Part shown: in pieces, positions 57,021-64,000 of the stretch
Layout: every line of letters starts with the position of its first letter
How positions within the stretch are numbered: position 1 is the first letter of the stretch
NCBI RefSeq assembly: GCF_014596915.1
Contig: NZ_JACVWU010000001.1
Coordinates: 124,001-188,000, forward strand
Direction: 5' to 3'
DNA: 64,000 nucleotides
DNA from: Streptomyces sp. TRM68416
GTDB taxonomy: Bacteria > Actinomycetota > Actinomycetes > Streptomycetales > Streptomycetaceae
Translations under genes and position numbers: made by a program
Notes under the pieces: generated by a model
The model's database searches: none
What the model was told of the DNA's origin: nothing
Seen by the model: the letters and a program-made list of their open reading frames with translations, nothing else

Positions 57021-58205
57021 TCAACGGGCCGGCTCCTGGGGACCGTGCGGTTGCGGGGGCTCGGGCAGCAGCTGGTCGGCGAGCCGTCGTGCGTCGGTCA
57101 GCAGCGCCCCGTTCAGGGCCACCCATTCCGCGTCCCCACCGTCCGTGTCGAGAAGCGCCTGCCGCAGGCGGTCATGGGCCAGCCGGACACCGTGGACTCT
57201 CCGGTCGAGACACGCGCGCGCGGCGGCCGGATCGTCCCCCGTGACGGCCTGGCCGTAGGCGTCGACGGCCGCGGCGATCTCCCGTAGGAAGCGCGCGTAC
57301 GAGGCGAGGGTGTCGCTGCCGGGTCGCGGAGGGGCGAAGTCGTCGTCGGCCACTTCCGCGAACGTACGGGCCAGGTCGGCGACGTAGTCCGTCAGCTGCT
57401 CCAGCACAGAGACAACGTGCCGATAGGGCTCACGGATCCGCCGCAGATGATCACGCCGACGACGGTCGGGGTTCCACCGCGCACTCTCCGTGCCGTGCTC
57501 CAGCGCGGCCCGCGCCTGATCGATCAGGCGGAACAGCCTCCGGGCCTGCTGCTGCCAGTTCCGAGCCTGGTGCCGGTCCCAGGAGTCCTCCAGTCCGTCC
57601 GCGATGGCGCGGAGCGTCCGCCCGGCCTCCTCGACGACCTGCCGGACGGTGGCCTCGGCGTCACGCAGATGCACCGGAGGAAAAACGAGCATGTTCACCC
57701 CGACCCCGACCGCCGCCCCCAGCAGCGACTCCAGCACCCTGGCCACGGCCGCGTCGAGGTCCGGCTCACCGGCGGTCAGCACGAAGAGCGCCGCGGTCGC
57801 ACCGTAGACGCCCTGATCCCCCAGCCTGGGCCAGTTCCCCACCAGCAGCACCAGCGGCAGGACCACCGCCATGGCCAGGGCCGGAACACCCAGAGCCATG
57901 CCGCACGCGGTGGCCACCACGGTCCCCAAGGCGATCGCACCCATCTGCTGGATCGCCTGCGCCAAGGACCGGTACACCGTGGACCGCACCAGAACCACCG
58001 CCACCCACGGCGCGATGAACGCCATCGGAGCCCGCAGCACCTGGTCAGCGACCACCCAAGCCACCACAGCGGCCAGCGCCGACTTGAACGCCTGCAGCAC
58101 AAGATCCCGTTCCCGCCCCGGCCCCGCCCAGACCCGCCGAACGGCCCCACCCACCGCCACGACCTCGTCCCGCACCACCGCACTCCCACGAATCCGCCAC
58201 ACCAT
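57021..58205 (-). CDS. FUSC / aromatic-acid-exporter-like membrane protein
   Basis: 394 aa. The N-terminal half has about six spans in three hairpins (LQAFKSALAAVVAWVVADQV, FIAPWVAVVLVRSTVYRSL, LGTVVATACGMALGVPALAM, GATAALFVLTAGEPD); the rest is a long cytoplasmic helical domain rich in Arg/Asp. This is the FUSC/ArAE architecture of putative efflux proteins. The ATG at 58205 is preferred; a GTG at 58235 is possible. Stand-alone. Confidence 0.83.
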   Translation of the reverse strand: MVWRIRGSAVVRDEVVAVGGAVRRVWAGPGRERDLVLQAFKSALAAVVAWVVADQVLRAPMAFIAPWVAVVLVRSTVYRSLAQAIQQMGAIALGTVVATACGMALGVPALAMAVVLPLVLLVGNWPRLGDQGVYGATAALFVLTAGEPDLDAAVARVLESLLGAAVGVGVNMLVFPPVHLRDAEATVRQVVEEAGRTLRAIADGLEDSWDRHQARNWQQQARRLFRLIDQARAALEHGTESARWNPDRRRRDHLRRIREPYRHVVSVLEQLTDYVADLARTFAEVADDDFAPPRPGSDTLASYARFLREIAAAVDAYGQAVTGDDPAAARACLDRRVHGVRLAHDRLRQALLDTDGGDAEWVALNGALLTDARRLADQLLPEPPQPHGPQEPAR

Positions 58206-58242
58206 GCCGGACCAAGTGCCACGTCCCGCGACCACTCACGCA

Positions 58243-58677
58243 TCAACGACCGATATCGACGACCTGGGGGGGACAGACAGCCCCACTAGGACATGCCTGT
58301 TCGCCCCACCAGCTCGCACTCCGCCCACACCGTCTTGCCAGGTCCGTCCGTGCGCGGGTGTCGGTGACCTCTACGCGGACGGTGCGGCCGTCGGCCAGTG
58401 CCTGCACGCGGAGACGGAAGTCCCTGCCGGGGACGTGTCCATGACGTACGGCATTCGCAGCGAGCTCAGCGACGACCAGCGCGATTCCGTCGTGGGGTTC
58501 GGTGCCGTACAGGGTGCCCCACGCGTCCAGGCGAAGGCCTGCCAGGCGGCGGGCCAGGCGCGCCCCTCTGGGAGTAGAGGTGAAACGCATCTCGAAGCTT
58601 CGGAGGGCGGTGCCCAAGGGCTCAGCGAGGGTGGCGGGTTGGCTGGTGCCGGTGGGGCCCGCGGGTTGAGTCGTCAT
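58243..58677 (-). pseudogene. HATPase (anti-sigma/RsbW-like) regulator, internally deleted and frameshifted
   Basis: The reading frame gives 144 aa. It starts normally (RSFEMRFTSTPRGARLARRL; N-box ALVVAELAANAVRHGHVPGR; VRVEVTDTRA, the G1 region). After ARTD the frame turns to nonsense to a stop at 58243. In a neighbouring frame the true family C-terminus reads DGPGKTVWAECELVGRTGMS and stop. The piece between, with the G2 box, is missing. A deletion of roughly 100 bp plus frameshift has destroyed the ATP-binding site. Confidence 0.75.
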
Positions 58678-58824
58678 ACCGACAACGGTGTCCCCGGTCG
58701 CGTAGCGTGACCAGCGGTGACGCACCGACGCGGACCGGCTGTACGCGCGGTGTCGGTACGGGTACGAGGCGCGCGGCGTTACGGCGTCCGGCGGACGGGC
58801 GTTGGGCTGGGGAGGCGGTGGTCG

Positions 58825-59220
58825 GTGTCGGAGCATACGGCGGGTACGGCGACGGACGACGGGGCGGTCCCGCACACCGAGGGCGGCCGGGTCGTGAGGC
58901 TCGGAGACGGGTGGGAGAACGACGCCGAAGGCGGACCGCGACCGGAGGACGGCGCCGGGAAGGGCCTCGTCGTCGCCTTCGGGCAAACCCTGAAGGCCCT
59001 GCGGTTACGGGCGGGGATGGACCGGGAGGACTTCGGGCGGCGGATCGGCTACTCGGCGTCGACGGTGGCGTCGTTCGAGCAGGGGCGGAGGATCCCGTCA
59101 CCGAGGACGATCGACCGGGCGGACGAAGTGGTGGGCGCGGAAGGGTTGTTGAGCGTATGGAAGGAGGAGGTGGAGAGGGCTCAGTATCCGGTCTCCTTTC
59201 AGGGGATGGCGGCCCATGTG
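58825..59220 (+). pseudogene. HTH (XRE/Scr1-type) regulator truncated at its C-terminal domain
   Basis: GTG start with GGAGG 9 nt upstream. A normal helix-turn-helix follows a charged leader (FGQTLKALRLRAGMDREDFG, RIGYSASTVASFEQGRRIPS), and the linker leads to ERAQYPVSFQGMA, where the family's DUF5753 domain should begin. From about 59210 the sequence no longer resembles the family. The frame stays open to 59802 but reads low-complexity residues antisense to another ORF. The usual partner DUF397 gene is also missing. Confidence 0.7.
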
Positions 59221-59771
59221 AGACGTGATCCTCAGTTCACCGGGCGGCACCCTGATCGATCCCTCCGCGTCGGACTCCCGCCTCAAGGAAACGGTTCCCC
59301 GGACAACAGAAACGATCCCCCCCCCGGCACGGCCAGCGCCGCGACCAGGGCGGCTCAGGCCTTCAACCCAGCCACCTGCCGTGTGCCGAGTCGCCCCAGC
59401 CAGGCGACGCCGTCCACCGCTCTGGGTCATGTATCCGCCGATGTCCACGTAGCCCGGCAGCAGCGCTTGCGCCACGACAGCACCGAGGAACACACTTCCT
59501 CACCAATACGTGCAACCTTTTCCATATCCGGAGGGTCTGCGTCTACATGCACATGCACGTCCTGGTCATGCAGACCCAACCAGGCCGACTTGTATCGCAG
59601 CCGGCCCCACTCGACCTCGCCGAACCTCACGGGCTGCAGGATCTGCACATGGACCAACTCAGGCACGACACCGTTCACGGCGGCCCGCCTCAAGCCGGGC
59701 ACAGTCGCGTCACCGGCGGTTCGAACTCGCACGCCACCCCACTCCGCTCACAACGAGACTGAAGAAGACGC
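59221..59771. other. Atypical 550-bp stretch between the broken HTH gene and the kinase-helicase
   Basis: Third-position G/C bias is weaker than in the rest of the window (for example GTT GCA CGT ATT GGT on the minus strand). No complete recognised gene is present. Candidate minus-strand ORFs at 59427-59732 and 59098-59493 look like two pieces of one frameshifted frame. Likely junction DNA of an inserted island. Confidence 0.5.
59427..59732 (-). CDS. Uncertain 101-aa ORF
   Basis: GTG start with GGAG 9 nt upstream. Sequence includes VEWGRLRYKSAWLGLHDQ and DVHVHVDADPPDMEKVARIG, which look protein-like. The end (SWRKRCCRATWTSADT) looks out of frame; in the next frame the run FLGAVVAQALLPGYVDIGGY continues more naturally. 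No family recognised; possibly a broken gene. Confidence 0.25.
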   Translation of the reverse strand: MRVRTAGDATVPGLRRAAVNGVVPELVHVQILQPVRFGEVEWGRLRYKSAWLGLHDQDVHVHVDADPPDMEKVARIGEEVCSSVLSWRKRCCRATWTSADT

Positions 59772-59803
59772 GTTGACGATGTCAACAAACATAAGCCTAT
59801 AAA
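59772..59803 (+). promoter_or_regulatory. Promoter with overlapping palindromic operator before the kinase-helicase gene
   Basis: TTGACG (59773-59778) and TATAAA (59798-59803) with a 19-bp spacer resemble a sigma-70-type promoter. GTTGACgatGTCAAC (59772-59786), a perfect 6-bp inverted repeat, covers the -35 element. The start codon is 134 bp further on, leaving a sizeable leader. Confidence 0.5.
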
Positions 59804-59936
59804 GTCTGAGTCAATTCGTGTACGGTAACGGCTGCCTCACTGTCCGTTCTGACACGATGGGCCGTGCGGCAGCAGATCAGGGGGCGCGTTCCGGTTCGAA
59901 ACCGCGAGAACGCGAGTAGTAGGCAGAGGAGCGGCA

Positions 59937-62900
59937 GTGAGCCACGAGCTCGTCGACGGCAGATTCCGCATCGGGCGCGTCATCGGCAGGGGCAACATGG
60001 GGGAGGTCCACCAGGCCGAGGACCTGCGCGCTCCCGAGGGCTCGCCGGAGCGCACCGTCGCCGTGAAGACGATCCTGCGCCGCCGCACCGGGGGCCGGAT
60101 CAACACCGGCGGCGACACCAAAGCCGTGGAGCGCTTCGCCCGCGAAGTGGGCATCATGCGGCACCTGGACCACCACCCCAACCTCGCCCGGCTCATCGAG
60201 GGCGGCATCGCCTCGGACCGTGACGATCTGCCCTACCTCGCCATGGAGTTGCTGGACGGCGAGTCGCTGCGCGACCTCATCGAGGAGGAACCGCAGCTCC
60301 CGATCCCGTGGGTCGCCGCCATCGGCGCGCAGATCGCCGCCGGCCTCGCCGCAGCGCACGCGAAGGGCGTGGTCCACCGGGACCTGAAGCCCGCCAACGT
60401 CATGCTTACGCAGGGCGGCACCGTCAAGGTGCTCGACTTCGGCATGGGCAGCATCGTCGACGACCCGGACCAGACCCGCCTGACCAGCACGGGCGTCAGC
60501 GTGGGCACGGCCCGCTACATGGCGCCGGAGCAGTGCCAAGCCAAGCAGGTGACCCAGGCCGCCGACCTGTACGCCCTGGGTTGCGTGCTGTACGAGATGC
60601 TCGTCGGCGTCCCCCCGTTCACGAGCGAGTCGGCGTACGAACTCGCCGAGCGCCACGTCCACCAGGAGCCCAGCCCGGTCCGCGCGATCCGCAGCGAGAC
60701 CCCCGCCGAGCTCGCCCGTCTCGTCGACCGCCTGTTGGCCAAGGACCCGGCGAACCGCCCGGCAGACGCCGTGACCGTACGGGACGCCCTGCTCCCCCTC
60801 GCCGTACCGTCGGACGACACCAGCCTCGTCCCCACCTGGAGCGGACAGGACCCGACGCTCCCCCTGCGCGAAGCCACCCCGGCCCCGGCACCCGTCGCCC
60901 CTGAGCAGCCCGCCCTGGTGACCGGCTCCGGCGCCGGCATGGACGTCTTCGGCGTCCACCAGGCGCTGATCCGCGACTACCGCTCCTTCACCGAGGGCGG
61001 CACCGTCATCCGCGACGAACGCATCAAGGCGTACGTCGAGAAGGACCTCGACGACAAGTCTCAGTGGCCGAACCCCTGGCTGTCGCTCAACCCGTTCTTC
61101 CAGGGCGGCGGCACCGTGGTCGAGCTCGCCCAGCAGAAGGTGCTGCACCCCGAGTGCGCCCGTATCTTCCAGGCGAAGAAGACCGAGGGCGGCACCGTCT
61201 GCGACGGCCGGCCGCTGCTCCTTCACCGGCACCAGCGGGACGCCATCGACGCTGCCGCCTCCGGGGCGTCGTACGTCCTGACGACCGGCACCGGCTCCGG
61301 CAAGTCGCTCTCCTACATCGTCCCGATCGTCGACAAAGTGCTGCGCCAGCGAGACGAGGAGGGCCCGAACGCCGCGAAGCGGGTGCGGGCGATCATCGTG
61401 TATCCGATGAACGCGCTCGCCAACAGCCAGCTGCGCGAACTGGAGAAGTACCTGCGCGACGGCTACGGCGCGGGCCGTGAGCCGGTCACCTTCGCCCGTT
61501 ACACGGGCCAGGAGGACGACGCGAAGCGCAAGGAGATCCGCGACAACCCGCCGGACATCCTGCTCACCAACTACGTGATGCTGGAGCTGATGCTGACCCG
61601 CCCGGCCGACCGGGCGAGCCTCATCAAGATGGCGCGGGGCCTGGAGTTCCTCGTCTTCGACGAACTCCACACCTACCGCGGCCGTCAGGGCGCCGACGTG
61701 GCCCTGCTGATCCGCCGGGTCCGCGAGGCCTGCCAGGCGGAGGACCTCCAGTGCATCGGCACCTCGGCCACCATGTCCACGGAGGGCACGCTGGAGGACC
61801 AGCGGCAGGTGGTCGCCGGAGTGGCGAGCACACTGTTCGGTACGACGGTCCGGCCCGAGCACGTCATCGGCGAGACCCTGGTCCGGGCGACCGGCGAGGC
61901 GCCCGCCACCGTACCCGCCGAGCGCCTCACCTCACCCGCCCCGCGCGCCTACGACGACCTGGCACAGGACCCCCTGGCCCGCTGGATCGAGGACCGCTTC
62001 GGCCTCGTCGAGGACGACGCCACGGGCCGCCTCGTACGCCGGCCTCCGACGCAGATCGAGGTCGCGGCACGCAAGTTGCACGAGACGTCGGGCGTCGCGG
62101 AGGAGCTGTGCGCGGAGGCGATCCGCGCCACCCTGGAGGCCGGCTCCCAGGCACTCAACCCGCGCAACGAACGGCCGCTCTTCGCGTTCCGCCTGCACCA
62201 GTTCCTCTCCAAGGGCGACACGGTCTACGTCACCCTGGAGAACAAGTCCTCCCGCCACCTCACCCGTTCCTACCAGCTCGAACAGCCGGGCAGCGGCGGC
62301 AAGTTGCTGATGCCGCTCGCCTTCTGCCGGGAGTGCGGCCAGGAGTACCTGACGGTGTGGCGCACCGAGAAGGACGGCGAGGTGCGCTACGAGGCCCGCC
62401 GTGACACCTCGGCGACCGGCGGCAGGCAGGGCGACGGCTATCTGTACGTGGACCATGAGCGCGAGTGGCCGTCCAACGTCCAGTACGCCGTCGACGACCG
62501 CCGACTGCCCGAGTCCTGGCTGGAGTTGGACGACAAGGGACAGGAGGTCGTCAAGCGCGCGTACCGCGACCGCGTCCCGAAGTCCGTCACCGTCGACCCG
62601 TTCGGCCGAGAAGGCCGGGGCGGCCAGGGCGGCGGGCTGAAGGCCGCGTTCATCCCCTCTCCCTTCCTCTTCTGTCTGCACTGTGGCGTGGCGTACGAGC
62701 AGACGCGCGGCCGGGACTTCGCCAAGCTGGCCACGCTGGACCAGGAGGGCCGTTCGTCGGCGACCTCCCTGGTCTCGGCGTCGATCGTGCGCTCGCTGAA
62801 GTCGGTGCCGGAGGAGGCCCTGGACAAGGAGGCGCGCAAGCTCCTCACGTTCGTCGACAACCGGCAGGACGCCTCCCTCCAGGCGGGCCACTTCAACGAC

Positions 62901-64000
62901 TTCGTGCAGATCACCCAGTTGCGCGGCGCCCTGTACCGGGCGGCCCTGGACGTCGGTGAGGACGGCCTGCACCACGAGGAGCTGGCCTCCGCCGTGACCA
63001 ACGCGCTCGCCGTCTCCCCCGTCGACTACACCGGCGAGTCCGACCTGCCCCCGTCCCTGGCCCGCAACGCCGCCCGCACCCTGCGGGACGTGATCGCCTT
63101 CCGGCTCTACCTCGACCTGGAGCGCGGCTGGCGCATCACCATGCCCAACCTGGAGCAGACCGGCCTGCTGGAGATCGACTACGAGGACCTGGACTGGATC
63201 GCCGCCAAGCAGGACCGCTGGGAGGGCACCCACCAGGCGCTGCGGGACGCCGACCCGGCACTGCGGGCCGAGGTGATGAGGGCGCTGCTGGACGAGATGC
63301 GCCGCTCGCTTGCCATCGACGTGTCGTACTTCCGCGACGACACCTTCGAATCCCTCCAGCGGGCGAGCGAGGAGCGGCTCGTGGACCCGTGGATCCTGTC
63401 CGCCGCCGACAAGCCCCGCGTCGGCACCGCCTACCCGCACCCCTCCCGTCCGGGCATGGACCGCGCCGGCCTGTTCCTGTCCGCGCGCGGCAAGTACGGC
63501 AAGTACCTCAGGCGCGCCGACCGCACCTTCCGGGACCTCGACCAGGACGACCTCCAGCTAATCATCACGGAGCTGCTGAAGGTGCTGACCAAGGCGGGCC
63601 TGGTGAAGGAGGTGGAGGCGGCGCCGCAGCGGGCCGGCCGCTTCCGCCGGACGTCGTCCGTCACCACGACCGGGTACCGGGTGGCCGCCCAGTCGCTGGT
63701 GTGGCGCGCCGGCAAGGGCGAGTCGGGCGCGCACGACCCGCTGACCCGCACCTACCAGAGCGGCGACGGCCCGCGCATCAACACGTTCTTCCTCAAGCTG
63801 TACCGGGAGACCGCCGACGCCCTGTCCGGCCTGTACGCCCGCGAGCACACCGCGCAGGTGTCCCCGGAGGACCGTGAGGCACGTGAAGAGGCCTTCCGCA
63901 AGGCCGAGTTGAAGCTGCTGTACTGCTCCCCCACCATGGAGCTGGGCGTCGACATCTCCTCGCTCAACGCGGTGATGATGCGCAACGTGCCGCCCACGCC
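59937..64000 (+). CDS. Ser/Thr protein kinase fused to a DEAD/DEAH (COG1205/DrmA-like) helicase, C-terminus outside window
   Basis: 1354 codons without a stop. GTG start with GAGGAG 5 nt upstream. Residues about 10-285 are a complete Hanks kinase: IGRGNMGEV P-loop, K44 in TVAVKTI, HRDLKPANV (D149), DFG (D167), TARYMAPE (A196-E198). A Pro-rich linker (about 290-330) joins a large helicase: TGTGSGKS (K456), VYPMNALANSQ, TNYVMLELML, FDELHTYRGRQGAD (D575-H578), GTSATMS, and near the window end SPTMELGVDISSLN. Zinc-type pairs CRECGQEY (C797/C800) and CLHCGVAY (C913/C916) are typical of YprA/MrfA/DrmA-type helicases, which usually end in or pair with DUF1998. All catalytic residues are intact. MrfA acts in DNA repair and DrmA in the DISARM phage-defence system; which applies here needs the downstream genes. 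Confidence 0.9.
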   Translation, partial: MSHELVDGRFRIGRVIGRGNMGEVHQAEDLRAPEGSPERTVAVKTILRRRTGGRINTGGDTKAVERFAREVGIMRHLDHHPNLARLIEGGIASDRDDLPYLAMELLDGESLRDLIEEEPQLPIPWVAAIGAQIAAGLAAAHAKGVVHRDLKPANVMLTQGGTVKVLDFGMGSIVDDPDQTRLTSTGVSVGTARYMAPEQCQAKQVTQAADLYALGCVLYEMLVGVPPFTSESAYELAERHVHQEPSPVRAIRSETPAELARLVDRLLAKDPANRPADAVTVRDALLPLAVPSDDTSLVPTWSGQDPTLPLREATPAPAPVAPEQPALVTGSGAGMDVFGVHQALIRDYRSFTEGGTVIRDERIKAYVEKDLDDKSQWPNPWLSLNPFFQGGGTVVELAQQKVLHPECARIFQAKKTEGGTVCDGRPLLLHRHQRDAIDAAASGASYVLTTGTGSGKSLSYIVPIVDKVLRQRDEEGPNAAKRVRAIIVYPMNALANSQLRELEKYLRDGYGAGREPVTFARYTGQEDDAKRKEIRDNPPDILLTNYVMLELMLTRPADRASLIKMARGLEFLVFDELHTYRGRQGADVALLIRRVREACQAEDLQCIGTSATMSTEGTLEDQRQVVAGVASTLFGTTVRPEHVIGETLVRATGEAPATVPAERLTSPAPRAYDDLAQDPLARWIEDRFGLVEDDATGRLVRRPPTQIEVAARKLHETSGVAEELCAEAIRATLEAGSQALNPRNERPLFAFRLHQFLSKGDTVYVTLENKSSRHLTRSYQLEQPGSGGKLLMPLAFCRECGQEYLTVWRTEKDGEVRYEARRDTSATGGRQGDGYLYVDHEREWPSNVQYAVDDRRLPESWLELDDKGQEVVKRAYRDRVPKSVTVDPFGREGRGGQGGGLKAAFIPSPFLFCLHCGVAYEQTRGRDFAKLATLDQEGRSSATSLVSASIVRSLKSVPEEALDKEARKLLTFVDNRQDASLQAGHFNDFVQITQLRGALYRAALDVGEDGLHHEELASAVTNALAVSPVDYTGESDLPPSLARNAARTLRDVIAFRLYLDLERGWRITMPNLEQTGLLEIDYEDLDWIAAKQDRWEGTHQALRDADPALRAEVMRALLDEMRRSLAIDVSYFRDDTFESLQRASEERLVDPWILSAADKPRVGTAYPHPSRPGMDRAGLFLSARGKYGKYLRRADRTFRDLDQDDLQLIITELLKVLTKAGLVKEVEAAPQRAGRFRRTSSVTTTGYRVAAQSLVWRAGKGESGAHDPLTRTYQSGDGPRINTFFLKLYRETADALSGLYAREHTAQVSPEDREAREEAFRKAELKLLYCSPTMELGVDISSLNAVMMRNVPPT

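Noticed and set aside
59937..64000. Calling the locus DISARM, BREX/Pgl or another named defence system
   Set aside because: Only one gene, without its end, is visible. The helicase type is compatible with DrmA but also with MrfA-like repair helicases, and no DUF1998, PLD or methyltransferase gene is in the window.

Overview
The window comes from a high-GC actinomycete, almost certainly a Streptomyces chromosome. The evidence is the strong G/C preference at third codon positions, GTG/TTG starts, TGA-overlap coupling and AGGAG-type ribosome sites, together with recognisable Streptomyces loci: malR/malEFG/aglA, glnE with an atypical glutamine synthetase, DmdR/IdeR iron boxes, a SARP regulator, DUF6243, and the HATPase/HTH regulator pair. 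The gene order strongly resembles the S. coelicolor chromosome around mal, glnE, panB and map.

1-13.5 kb is a starch and maltodextrin utilisation cluster. It holds a giant secreted amylase-pullulanase fusion (C-terminus outside the window), a secreted alpha-amylase, a cytoplasmic alpha-glucosidase, the maltose ABC importer MalE-MalF-MalG and the LacI-type repressor MalR. Copies of a CTTGCA/TGCAAG motif precede the pullulanase, amylase, malE and malR genes, consistent with one regulon. 13.6-27.8 kb carries a PAP2 membrane protein, GlnE adenylyltransferase, a VOC protein, GlnA2-type synthetase, a DUF3105/DUF305 pair, two MFS exporters (one with a coupled TetR gene and a perfect palindromic operator), an EEP-family protein and panB.

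28-33.2 kb holds an AfsR-like SARP gene facing a DrrAB-type ABC exporter operon, whose upstream DNA carries heptamers at 10-11 bp spacing, the kind of site SARPs bind. 33.4-35.9 kb is a small acquired-looking patch: a large serine recombinase whose expected catalytic serine reads threonine, then a site-2 protease. 36-45.5 kb includes an F420-dependent NADP reductase, an MFS protein, map, and an iron-regulated heme locus (heme oxygenase, FecCD permease, ATPase). The substrate-binding protein of that heme importer seems to be deleted down to a 25-codon scar. 45.5-58.2 kb is ordinary accessory content: prim-pol-like protein, TetR/DUF6243, Rsm22-like methyltransferase, coupled MFS/serine hydrolase, oxidoreductases, DoxX, MazG-like, DUF4246, copper-storage-like protein and FUSC protein.

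58.2-64 kb is the most unusual part. A standard Streptomyces regulator pair (HATPase protein and HTH protein) is broken on both sides, then comes about 0.7 kb of atypical DNA. After a promoter with an overlapping palindrome there is a very long gene fusing an apparently active Ser/Thr protein kinase to a YprA/MrfA/DrmA-like DEAD/DEAH helicase. It runs off the window end and looks like the first gene of a genome-defence or DNA-repair island.

Intergenic DNA is unusually rich in tandem repeats (7, 9, 12, 31, 34 and 44 bp periods) and dispersed palindromic repeats, one of which has inserted in frame into a PhzF-family gene.
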